Shown here piece after piece: positions 23,228 to 32,885 of a stretch of DNA of 60,000 nt. The translations under genes and the position numbers were made by a program. The notes under the pieces are model-generated. The model was not told where the DNA came from, made no database searches, and worked only from the letters and a program-made list of their open reading frames with translations. Positions within the stretch are counted from its first letter, which is position 1, and every line of letters starts with the position of its first letter. The stretch spans positions 29,234,484 to 29,294,483 of the forward strand of contig NC_088307.1 of assembly GCF_032854445.1 (NCBI RefSeq). The letters are read 5' to 3'. This DNA is from Liolophura sinensis (taxonomy: Eukaryota > Mollusca > Polyplacophora > Chitonida > Chitonidae).

Positions 23228-25996
23228 CACCGGGCATAGCCTAACACGCTTCACCCACCGGGCATAGCCTAACACGCTTCACCTATCTGGTATACTCCAA
23301 TGCGCATCTTACACTGGTGCACGCATGATCCATCGGACATAGCCTAACACGCTTCACCCACCGGGCATAGCCTAACACGCTTCACCCACCTGGTATAGTC
23401 CAATACACATCTTGCACTGGTGCAAGCATGATCCATCGGGCATAGTCCAAGACGTTTCACCCACCGGGCATAGCCTAACATGCTTCACCCACCTGGTATA
23501 GCCTAACACGCTTCACCCACCTGGTATAGTCCAACACGCATCTTACACTGGTGCACGCATGATCCATCGGGCAAGGTCTATCACGCATCGTCCACCGGGT
23601 ATAGCCTAACACGCTTCATCTACCTGGTATAGTCCAATATGCATCTTACACTGGTGCACGCATGATCCATCGGGCAAGGCCTGTCAGGCATCGTCCACCG
23701 GACATAGCCTAACACGCTTCACCTACCTGGTATAGTCCAATATGCATCTTACACTGGTGCACGCATGATCCATCGGGCAAGGTCTGTCACGCATCGTCCA
23801 CCGGACATAGCCTAACACGCTTCACTTACCTGGTATAGTCCAATATGCATCTTACACTGGTGCACGCATGATCCATCGGGCAAGGTCTGTCAGGCATCGT
23901 CCACCGGACATAGCCTAACACGCTTCATCTACCTGGTATAGTCCAATATGTATCTTACACTGGTGCACGCATGATCCATCGGGCAAGGTCTGACAGGCAT
24001 CGTCCACCGGACATAGCCTAACACGCTTCACCTACCTGGTATAGTCCAATATGCATCTTACACTGGTGCACGCATGATCCATCGGGCAAGGTCTATCACG
24101 CATCGTCCACCGGGTATAGTCTAACACCCATGGTCTAACACGCATCATCAACCGTACATGGTCTAGCACGCATCATACTCCGGGCATGGTCAAACACACA
24201 TCATATGTACACTGGGCACAGTCTAATACCCATCATACACCTGGCATGGTCTAACATGCATCATACACCGGACATGGTCAAACATGTATCATTCACCAAT
24301 CATGGTCTAACACTCATCATTCACCAATCATGGTCTAACACGCATCACTTACCAATCATGTTCTAACACGTATCATTCACCGATCATGGTCTAACACGCA
24401 TCATTCACCACTCATGGTCTAACAGACATCATTTACCAATCATGGTCTAACACGCATCATTCACCAATCATGGTCTAACACGCATCCTCCACCTGTCATG
24501 GTCTAACACGCATCATACAGCGGACAAGGTCTAGCACGCATCCTCCATCTGGCATGGTCTAACACGCATCATACACCGGGCAAGGTCTAACACGCATCAT
24601 GCACCTGGCATGGTCTAACACGCATCATACAGCGGGCAAGGTCTAACACGCATCATGCACCGGGCATGGTCTAACACGCATCATTCACCAATCATAGTCT
24701 AACACGCATCATTCACCAATCATGGTCTAACACGCATCATTCACCAATCATGGTCTAACACGCATCATCCACCTGGCATGGTCTAACACGCATCATTCAC
24801 CTGGCATGGTCTAACACGCATCATTTACCAATCATGGTCTAACACGCATCATACAGCGGGCAAGGTCTAGCACGCATCCTCCACCTGGCATGGTCTAACA
24901 CGCATCGTACAGGGGGCAAGGCCTACCACGCATCATACACCAGGCATGGTCTAGCACGCATCATACACCAGGCATGGTCTAGCACGCGTCATCCACCAGT
25001 CATGGTCTAACACGCATCATTCACCAATCATGGTCTAACACGCATCATCCACCAATCATGGTCTAACACGCATTATACAGCGGGCATGGTCTAACACGTA
25101 TCATACACCGGACATGGTCTAACACGTATCATTCACCAATCATGGTCTAGCACGCATCATTCACCAATCATGGTCTAACACTCATAATTCATTAATCATG
25201 GTCTAACACGCATCAGTCACCAATCATGGTCTAACACTCATCACTCACCAATCATGGTCTAACACGTATCGTTCACCTATCATGGTCTAACACTCATCAT
25301 TCACCAATCATGGTCTAACACGCATCATTTAGCAATCATGGTCTAACACGCATCATACACCAATCATGGTCTAACACGCATCATTTAGCAATCATGGTCT
25401 AACACGCATCATTCACCAATCATGGTCTAACACGCATAATACAGCGGGTATGGTCTAACACGCATCATACACCGGGCATGGTCTGGTACACATCATCCAC
25501 CTGGCACGGTCTAACACGCATCATCCACCTGGCATGGTCTAACACGCATCATCCACCTGGTATGGTCTAACACGCATCATCCACCTGGCATGGTCTAACA
25601 CGCATCATACACCTGGTATGGTCTAACACGCATCATCCACCTAGCATGGTCTAACACGCATCATCCACCTGGCATGGTCTAACACGCATCATCCACCTGG
25701 CATGGTCTAACACGCATCATACACCAGGCATGGTCTAACACGCATCATCCACCTGGCATGATCTAACACGCATCTTCCACCTGGTATGGTCTAACACGCA
25801 TCATACACAGGGCATGGTCTAACACGCGTCATACACCAGGCATGGTCTAACACGCATCATCCACCTGGCATGGTCTAACATGCATCATACACCGGGCAAG
25901 GTCTAACACGCATCATCCACCAGGAATGGTCTAGCACGCATCATCAACCGGACATGGTCTAGCGCGGGGCATCTACCGGGCAAGGTGTAGCATGAA
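23228..25996. repeat. Large satellite, 28 bp monomer, 103 bp higher-order unit
   Basis: From about 24110 to 25990 the array is made of 28 bp monomers. Each has a strongly conserved 20 bp core (CATGGTCTAACACGCATCAT) and an 8 bp segment drawn from a few recurring types (CCACCTGG, TCACCAAT, ACAGCGGG, ACACCGGG, ACACCAGG). From 23228 to 24110 related monomers form a higher-order unit of exactly 103 bp: GTGCACGCATGATCC recurs at 23551, 23654, 23757, 23860, 23963 and 24066. No ORF of interest lies inside. The total of about 2.8 kb makes this the largest repeat in the window. Confidence 0.96.
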
Positions 25997-26011
25997 TTAT
26001 GGTTTAACATT

Positions 26012-26393
26012 GTTGTTTTAAGCAGCACTGCTGCAGTCTGTTTATCTAGTTCTGCTTAAGACATGGTCCAGAAAATACCAGTAGGACACTTGAAGGTGAA
26101 TCCGTGGACCAGCATTGTGGATATCTCATATTTGAGTCATTGCAATTGTTTGTGAAAGGCTCATCTCATATATACGGATGCATAAACAACCTTTAGTCCA
26201 GGTTTAGCCCCACTGAACACAAATGTATAACTGTAGTCACTGCTCTGGTTTTGACCTCTTTTCTGGAATCTTCTATAATGTTGTATTCCTTCAAAAGTCG
26301 CTTGTGGGCTAGGCATATCCCTGCACTGGTCCCTTTCGTTGTTTTAAGCAGCATTGCTGCAGTCTGTTTATCTAATTCTGCTTGAGACATGGT
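26012..26393. repeat. 56 bp direct repeat, 326 bp apart
   Basis: The 56 bases at 26012-26067 recur at 26338-26393 with three mismatches (shared core AGTCTGTTTATCTA). The first copy starts within 20 bases of the satellite's right edge. The spacer is unique. A local duplication is the simplest reading. Confidence 0.85.
26193..26390 (-). CDS. Doubtful small ORF on duplicated segment
   Basis: A 65-codon minus-strand ORF starts with ATG inside the second copy of the 56 bp direct repeat (MSQAELDKQTAAMLLKTT). The other copy reads the same peptide, but its third codon is a stop. The balanced, helical-looking composition could mean a gene fragment. I recognise no family and there is no supporting splice pattern or polyadenylation signal. 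Confidence 0.2.
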   Translation of the reverse strand: MSQAELDKQTAAMLLKTTKGTSAGICLAHKRLLKEYNIIEDSRKEVKTRAVTTVIHLCSVGLNLD

Positions 26394-26560
26394 TCTGCGG
26401 GGTGGGGAGGGGGGTGGTGGCCGTTGCTACTTGCTTGTCAAACTGACAAGAAATCAATTCACCACCTGAAAAAGCTTCAGAACAGCCATTACCTGTGCAC
26501 GGGTCAAACCTTCAGCTGACTCTTAGTTTGATTTATTTTGTTTATTTGACCACGGTCGTA

Positions 26561-26770
26561 ATGAACAATAATCACCTGGTACAACTAAGAAGAGACCGTC
26601 GTTCATCACCTGACAAAACCTGTTTAATTACCATTGACATAGAACCTAAAGGAGCTGGGTTCAGTGGAACGATCTCTTTAGTCAAACGTGAGTGGATTCC
26701 ATGGAAAATCAGCTATGTACCAAAGAGGGCCGCTAATGGCCTTCCGGTGGTGACTTCAGAGGAAGATTGA
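26561..26770 (+). CDS. Doubtful small ORF or terminal exon
   Basis: The frame is open from 26447 to a TGA ending at 26770. The only ATG is at 26561, giving 69 residues. Upstream in frame is a hydrophobic stretch (LTLSLIYFVYLTTVV) that could be a signal or membrane segment if an upstream exon supplied the start; CTTCAG at about 26510 could serve as an acceptor. The C-terminal half (ISLVKREWIPWKISYVPK) has protein-like composition, but I know no matching family. Confidence 0.22.
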   Translation: MNNNHLVQLRRDRRSSPDKTCLITIDIEPKGAGFSGTISLVKREWIPWKISYVPKRAANGLPVVTSEED

Positions 26771-28057
26771 TGTGGTGACACACTGATCTTTTTAACGCGA
26801 AACGTTAGTGCTCTTGTCTTCAACCAACTACTTCCCACACACTCTCCATGTCAGTTCATTTGCGGAATGGTTTGATGTGATAACGGATTCGTCTTTTCAT
26901 AGGTAGAGTTACTGGTGAATGGGTTTATCTTCATATAATACGACACGTTTTCGCTTCAATGGCACGTCCTGTTTCCGCGCATTACAAATACATGTCGTCC
27001 GCACTTTATGTGCTCAATTATGTATCGATTTGAAATTCCTTATAGTCCCCTCATCTCATCTCGTCCAATATGCATGAAATAATGTATAATAACATCACTA
27101 TGGGATCGTGAAGCGCAACGTTCCCATGCTCCCCTGAGATTTCACAAACGTGTTAACCAGATAACCGTCCTCATTTATCTCTCTGATTTTGCTTTCAACT
27201 CAAAACGTGGTAGATGCACAACATGTAAATACAGAAGTGTCAGAAGTTTACGGAAACAATACCGTCAACCATTAAATGGTCGGAAATGTAGGTTTAGTTG
27301 TTGAGAGTCGCAGAGCGAGACGGTGTAAAGTTCTGTCAAAGGCACGATTTTGTTTGCTGTTTCTGTTACCAGGTAACATCGAGGCACTTTGAGTTTTTTG
27401 CAGCGAGTACCAATAGAGAAGTCTATGGCAGCAGAGTACAGTTTTGCGCGAATATTTGCAGCCTGTTGACGGCCAGTGTATTCGTAGAAAGTGTCTCACT
27501 CTAGTCACTGGACAGAGTACATTTTGGATATTTTCAACAGCCGTGTTTGAGAGAAGGGAACATGGATCCTTCGAGAGGGAAATATCCGTAGAGTGGTCGT
27601 TTAGAAAAATTTCTATAACTTCATCATGAGTTTTCTTTAAACAGTGTTGTACTCAATATTGCCAGGAAAGGCTTCTGAGGGTTTCTCTTAGTGAGAAACG
27701 GTAGGGTCTACAAAGGGCGCTACATTCAGGAGTGGGCGCTGGTGGCGATGTTAGTCGACCATTTATCTATAGACAAACAGGAACGAAGCGGACTCCTTTC
27801 TTCTTTCAATACGAGGTATGCATCCAATTTCTTAACATCCTACATTTCATGACAGTAATGCTGTTAATTAACAGCTATTGGAGCTAGACTTGTAATATTT
27901 CCGCCTGCGGCATAATCGGAATCTCAGCTCTTCGGGATCAAATCTCGGAATTAAATTGGTAAGCAAATTTGCGGGATAGCCGAAGGACTTTACCGGTACG
28001 CGGATTTAGAGTAGATTGTTAGTATTTGATAAGGGTTTAACCTACACCCATAGACAA
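26771..28057. other. No gene; upstream region of GPCR1
   Basis: Short ORFs overlap on both strands near 27272-27629 with no domain or splice support. The sequence closest to GPCR1 may hold its promoter or untranslated exon. Confidence 0.4.
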
Positions 28058-28065
28058 TATATAAG
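28058..28065 (+). promoter_or_regulatory. Candidate TATA box upstream of GPCR1
   Basis: TATATAAG is a good TATA-box match, about 430 bases upstream of the GPCR1 ATG. If used, the 5' leader would be long (about 400 nt) and would contain an ATG at 28468 whose short ORF overlaps the GPCR start. Position and consensus are the only evidence. Confidence 0.25.
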
Positions 28066-28493
28066 GATCCAGTGGCCTGGCTGAGAGTCTGCTGATTCCG
28101 ACATGACAGGATATCAATAAGTAGAGGCTACAAGGTCTCTCGCTTCACCGTGCCCAACAAAAAGTCGCTGATTGATAACTTTTACCAGAGATACCGCGCA
28201 GCAAAACGCATCATACCACTGATGGCTGGTATGAAGCCGTTGAAGATCCCTTGGCTGATAAGCGGACAATGGTGGTCTTAACACTGTATTATCAGCTTAA
28301 ATATCATCTAAACTGAACGGAAGCACCGGATATATTTACCTCCAAACATCATCTGGACTGATCCGAAATTCCGAGATAAATTTATCTTCAAAGATCATGT
28401 GCAGGGGGATACGACACTCAACTTATTTACCGACAACACAAGGAAACACGTGACAGACCAATATCTGATGAACAATTGGATTTCCATTTCCCC

Positions 28494-29480
28494 ATGGATA
28501 ACATTACCAACAACACCTCCTTAAACCAACCGGAAGTGGTTTTGGTCCCTCAGCCCGTGCGAATTGTAGTGATCCTCGTGGTCTCTGTGACTGTGGTCCT
28601 CACGAACCTGCTCAATTTGATCGTGCTACAAAAGACACGACAGATTCCACCCACCGCTAAGATCTGCGTGCTCAACCTGAGCGTGGCCGATCTGACATCG
28701 GGTGTCATGTGCATGCTGCCCTGTGTCGTGCCGGCGGTGACCGGCTCCTGGCCGTACGGTACAGTCTTGTGCCAGATCGCCGGGATCTTCCACGGGACCT
28801 GCTGTGCCGTTTCTATTTGGAGCTTATCAGTTGTTAGCGTGGACAGGTATCTCGTGATCAAGTTCCCCTTGCGGTACCACACCTTGATGACTCCTAGGCG
28901 CTGTGTGACTGCTCTGTTGGCCTTGTGGGCCCTGGGGGTGGGCACGTTTGTCTTGCCAGTCTTCATCTCTAAAGACTTGATATACTACGAGTTCTCAAGC
29001 GCCGCGGTGATTTGCGGACTGTACTGGAAGTACAGATGGCTGTGCCTCGTCAGTGGGTTGTACATTCCAATCGCTTCCGCATCGATCATAGTTTTTACGT
29101 CCATATCCGTTATACGAGAGACGAGAGTTCTTTCCAAAACCCGGGTAACACCTGCTGGTGGCCGAAATAACACCATGAAGTTAGACACACGAGCCATTAA
29201 AGTACTCGCCGCTACTGCAACCGTTTATTTCACCATCTGGGGCCCTTACGTCGTCTCAGAATATACGTTAATATTTGCTGACCTTACAATCCCTCCCGCT
29301 GTCCAGTTTTCGTTTATGTGGCTGGCTAATAGTAACAGCTTTATGAATGTGTTCATCTACTCTATGATTTACAAATCATTCCGGGCCAGGGCTGCACAAC
29401 TGATCCGTTCTGTTTTACTTTGCAGATTTCGAGAATTTCAAGAGATGGAGTTAGATAACAGCTTTACAGGTGAAACTTAA
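28494..29480 (+). CDS. Class A orphan GPCR (paralogue 1), intronless
   Basis: Seven-helix plasma-membrane receptor of 328 residues from the ATG at 28494; the frame extends slightly upstream only through a non-ATG codon. The N-terminus carries NIT, NNT and NTS glycosylation sites. TM1 has TNLLN; TM2 has LNLSVADL with Asp2.50 (residue 66). The disulfide pair is Cys93 (3.25) and Cys174 (ECL2). DRY is at 117-119, W4.50 lies in LLALWALG, P5.50 in YIPIAS, and TM6 reads WGP (W249, P251). The tail has a short helix 8 (KSFRARAAQL) and nearby Cys. Two points are odd. Position 3.32 is His100 rather than the Asp that binds amines, and TM7 has NVFIY (285-289) for NPxxY. Family membership is certain. The ligand is unknown; an aminergic role is unlikely given His3.32. 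A paralogue lies about 10.7 kb downstream. Confidence 0.96.
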   Translation: MDNITNNTSLNQPEVVLVPQPVRIVVILVVSVTVVLTNLLNLIVLQKTRQIPPTAKICVLNLSVADLTSGVMCMLPCVVPAVTGSWPYGTVLCQIAGIFHGTCCAVSIWSLSVVSVDRYLVIKFPLRYHTLMTPRRCVTALLALWALGVGTFVLPVFISKDLIYYEFSSAAVICGLYWKYRWLCLVSGLYIPIASASIIVFTSISVIRETRVLSKTRVTPAGGRNNTMKLDTRAIKVLAATATVYFTIWGPYVVSEYTLIFADLTIPPAVQFSFMWLANSNSFMNVFIYSMIYKSFRARAAQLIRSVLLCRFREFQEMELDNSFTGET

Positions 29481-30291
29481 AATACTCAACCTGAATGCTT
29501 TGTTGTTCTAAACCATATCACTATGTATTCGGTTAACCAGGGAATCAGTTGGTCTACTGCAGACACCAGCATGTTTTTAAGATGAAGCTGACACTTGGAA
29601 TTCACTCTGACTGAACTCTTTCTAGGCTTTAAGCAACAGGTCAAAGTTAAAGAACTGTTGTTGTGCTCTGAGGTCATTATATAAATGGGATACAGACATC
29701 AGACACCGCCTTCTGAACGCGTGATGGTACATGGTCCCTTGTCTCTGTCCACATCATGTCAATGTCAGGTGAATTTCGGTGGAATATTTCTTCCTAAATG
29801 GTGATTACAAATGTGTTCCAATTAGGATCTGTAATGGCACCCGTGCGTTCGGTAGGAAAAGACACGCTAAACGATCGTGCTTTGTATCACAGAATATGCG
29901 TTGGTATTCATTTTGATCAGACTAACCACAGAGATCTAGTCGGACAAATGCCGCTCCTCACAGTTGTCCAAGATAAATGTTGTTCTTTAATAAATGTGAT
30001 GAAAAGACATCCTTTTAGTTATTCTAGGCCAGTGACGGTTCATGAATTAAAATGAACTTACCTACATTTTTAATGGCTAGTTTTACTGGCTGGAGCTGTA
30101 AGTTGTTACTATTTAGACATTTACATAAAGAGTTACACCAAAATCTTAACTGTGCTAAACTGACAAGGGGCTGTTTTTTACCGATTATGTGTGACAATTC
30201 GCGAACTATCAGACTGTCATGGCTGCTCTGGTGGGTCAGTGGTGGCTTCGCATGCTGTAAGTCTATATCCTCAAAAATTAATGATTTCATG
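29481..30291. other. GPCR1 3' flank
   Basis: AATAAA at 29989-29994, about 510 bases after the GPCR1 stop, is a candidate polyadenylation signal. Otherwise there are only short ORFs, one of which runs into the hairpin and SINE that follow. Confidence 0.35.
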
Positions 30292-30333
30292 TCTGGAGAT
30301 ATTTACACGACATGCTGCGTAAATATCTCCAGA
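30292..30333. other. Perfect 15 bp inverted repeat (hairpin)
   Basis: TCTGGAGATATTTAC (30292-30306) and GTAAATATCTCCAGA (30319-30333) are exact reverse complements separated by a 12-base loop (ACGACATGCTGC). Pairing stops abruptly outside the arms. There is no downstream T run and no related element nearby. Confidence 0.95.
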
Positions 30334-30377
30334 GATAGAATCAGTGATTTTTGTCAACTTGACTATATGGGCCTCTG

Positions 30378-30530
30378 TGGTTGGGTCGGTTGGCGCTAGT
30401 GCAGCGCATTGACCCAGTAGCCTCTCACCAATGCGGTCGCTGTGAGTTCAAGTCCAGTTCATGTTGACTTCCTTCGTCGTGATATGACTGAAAAATTGTT
30501 GAGTACGACGTTAAACCCCAAGCACTCACT
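30378..30530 (+). mobile_element. Chimeric SINE: family 1 head, family 2 tail
   Basis: The first part is a family 1 tRNA-like head and B-box region (AGCGCATTGACCCAGTAG, TCACCAATGCGGTCGCTGTG, AGTTCAAGTCCAG). At about 30470 it switches to the family 2 3' end (CTTCGTCGTGATATGACTG, AAAAATTGTTGAGTACGACG, TTAAACCCCAAGCACTCAC). Family 2 is seen with its own different head at 42772-43092. I infer a modular SINE formed by template switching or recombination. Confidence 0.85.
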
Positions 30531-31439
30531 CACTCTCCAACCTCATGACAGTATTCATTCCAAGGAAGTATACAAACACAGGATTTATGTAGCATCGCGT
30601 GACAAGCTTCTTGGGGCTCGTCTTAAACCAAGGACTCTCCAGATCGTACATCTTATCTTACCAAAACTGTTTCATCTCTCGCAGGGTTTACGACAGTTTC
30701 AATAATAACATTGTTATTGAATCTAATTGAAGATGGTTTCAATTTCAATTTTGATAATTACCTTCACTTGGACAGCAATAAACCAAAATATTTTGAATAT
30801 GACCTGTGCATTTCTCGCCTGGTAGCATTTCCCGTGTGTTATGTGACGAGTTTAATTAACATCACAATTTATTACTGCAAAAACGAGTGCGCCAAGGTTA
30901 TTCTATCATACGCCTTCCCTCTGTTTCAGTTTCTTAAAAAAAGTTCTAAAATAAGTATAATTCTCTTGTTAGGTAGTATGACCAGACCGGCCAGAAAAGG
31001 AACTGGAGGGGGTATATTCATCGTTTTGAATTAGATCGCAATGCTGGATGTTTGACCAGTTGCACATTTTATTATATGCAAATTATACCCTAGCACGTGG
31101 CGCGGTTTGAATACAGATTTCACATATTTGTCTAGAGCACGTCTTTTGTCGTTTCAACATAATTGAAAACTGTTGCTTCTCTTTACGTGATTCTGTCCGG
31201 TTTCCGAACTTTATATTTTGTCTTAGTTCTTTGGTAGTTTGTGTTTCTTTTGGGGGAATTGACCTTGCCATTATTGACCCGCATCCTCAATTTTGGTTCA
31301 CGCCTGATATACAAATGTCTGTTTCCACGCATGGATTGGCCTCATTCAAAGGCAAAAAGGATTTTCTTTCAAAGCAGCATATGCGAGCTTTCTATTGGTA
31401 GGACTAACTCGGACTAGCTATACCCCCGACATAATCAGC
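30531..31439. other. No gene; segment shared with GPCR2 upstream region
   Basis: GTGCGCCAAGGTTATTCT at 30887-30904 is identical to 38990-39007, about 170 bases before the GPCR2 start. Weaker likeness continues (ATATACAAATGTCTGTTTCC near 31308; GATATCTGTTTCCAATGC near 39088). This may be a relic of a duplicated GPCR flank. No ORF is supported. Confidence 0.4.
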
Positions 31440-32615
31440 CAATCAAGACATCCGCAAGACAAATCCCGGCCAGTAAAAAAATTTCTTTGTCTCTGGTGTA
31501 CAGAATGTAGGACCCCAAGACAAATCCCGAACAGCCAAAAAAACCTCCTTGTCTCTAGTGTATAGAATGTGGGACCGGACGATAAATCCCGGCCATCCAG
31601 ACAAATTCCGGACAACCAGGCAAATCCCGGCCAGTCAGACAAATCCCGGCTGGCCACACAAATCCCGGCCTGCCACACAAATCTCGACCAACCAGACAAA
31701 TCCCAGACAGCCAGGCAAATTCCGGACAGCCAATAAAGATTCTTTGTCTCTGGTCTAAAGAATGTAGGACCAGAAGAAAAAATCCCGGCCATTCATAAAA
31801 TTCCCGGTGAGCCAGACAAATCCCGGCCAGTCAGAAATCTCCCGGACAGCAAAACAAATCCCGGCCAACCAGACAAATCAAAGACAAGCAGACAAATCCT
31901 GGCCAGCCAGACAAATTCCGGCCAGCCTGACAAATCCCGGACAGCCAGACAAATCCCGGCCAGCCAGACAAATCCGCACAGCCAAACAAATGCTGAACAG
32001 CCAGACAAATGCTGAACAGCCAGACAAATCCCGGACAGCCAGACAAAGCATTGCATAGCCAGACAAATCCCAGCCAACCAGACAAATCCCGGACAGCAAG
32101 ACAAATCCCGGACAACCAGATAAATGCCGGCCAGCCAGGCAAATTCCGGACAGTTACACAAATCCCAGCCAGTCAGAAATCTCCCGGACAGCAAGACAAA
32201 TCACGGCCAACCAGACAAGTCAAGGACAGGCAGACAAATCCCGCCAGCCAGACACATCCTGGCCAGCCTGACAAATCCCGGACAGCCAGACAAATCCGCA
32301 CAGCCGGACAAATGCTGAACAGCCAGACATATCCCGGACAGCCAGACAAAGCCTTGCACAGCCAGACAAATCCCAACCAACCAGGTAAATCCCCGACAGT
32401 CAGACAAATCCTGGACAGCAAGACAAATCCCGGACAACCAGACAAATGCCGGCCAGCCACACAAATTCCGGCCAGCCACACAAATTCCGGACAGCCACAT
32501 ATATTCCGGCTAGCCACACAAATTAAGGACAGCCAGACAAATTCCGGGCAACCAGACAAATACCGGACAACCAGACAATCCCGGATAGCTGAACAAATCA
32601 CGGACAGCCCAAAAA
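31440..32615. repeat. About 19 bp tandem repeat with 344 bp duplication
   Basis: Dense short repeats of CCAGACAAATCCCGGACAG with many substitutions. Superimposed on this are larger duplications. CAGTCAGAAATCTCCCGGAC recurs at about 31827 and 32171 (344 bp apart), and the following few hundred bases match, including GCATTGCATAGCCAGAC against GCCTTGCACAGCCAGAC. A separate segment (TTCTTTGTCTCTGGT, AGAATGTAGGACC) occurs near 31484, 31545 and 31740. Long ORFs on both strands are by-products of the repeat. Confidence 0.93.
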
Positions 32616-32639
32616 ATTCGATGTATTGTGCTGTAGGTG

Positions 32640-32885
32640 AATCACACTGTCGTCACTGCTCTGGTTTTACTATCTATGGTGTACGTCTACCACACTGTCG
32701 ACGCTGTTCCGCTTTTCTCTCTATGCTGTATGTCTATCACACTGTCGTCGCTGCTCTGGTTTTACTCTCTATGCTGTACGTCTACCACACTGTCGTGGGT
32801 ACTCAGGTTTTACCCTCTATGCTGTACATGTATCACACTGTCGTCGCTGCTCAGGTTTTATTCTTTGTGCTGTACGTCTTTATTT
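32640..32885. repeat. 48 bp tandem repeat
   Basis: About five copies of a 47-48 bp unit (TATCACACTGTCGTCGCTGC, TCTGGTTTTACTCTCTATGC, TGTACGTC). It adjoins the preceding array directly. The overlapping ORFs are repeat by-products. Confidence 0.92.

Noticed and set aside
23228-25996. CRISPR-like array (conserved 20 bp core with variable 8 bp)
   Set aside because: The variable segments are only 8 bp and recur many times, and the genome is clearly eukaryotic with spliced genes.
28476-28493. Upstream extension of GPCR1 (and of GPCR2, 39167-39178)
   Set aside because: These codons begin with TTG and GTG; the first ATG in each frame (28494, 39179) aligns between paralogues and is the likely start.
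28550-28966. 138-codon minus-strand ORF opposite GPCR1
   Set aside because: Antisense shadow of the receptor; a similar shadow opposite GPCR2 has the same origin.
30052-30399. 115-codon ORF downstream of GPCR1
   Set aside because: Spans the perfect hairpin and enters a SINE; no domain.
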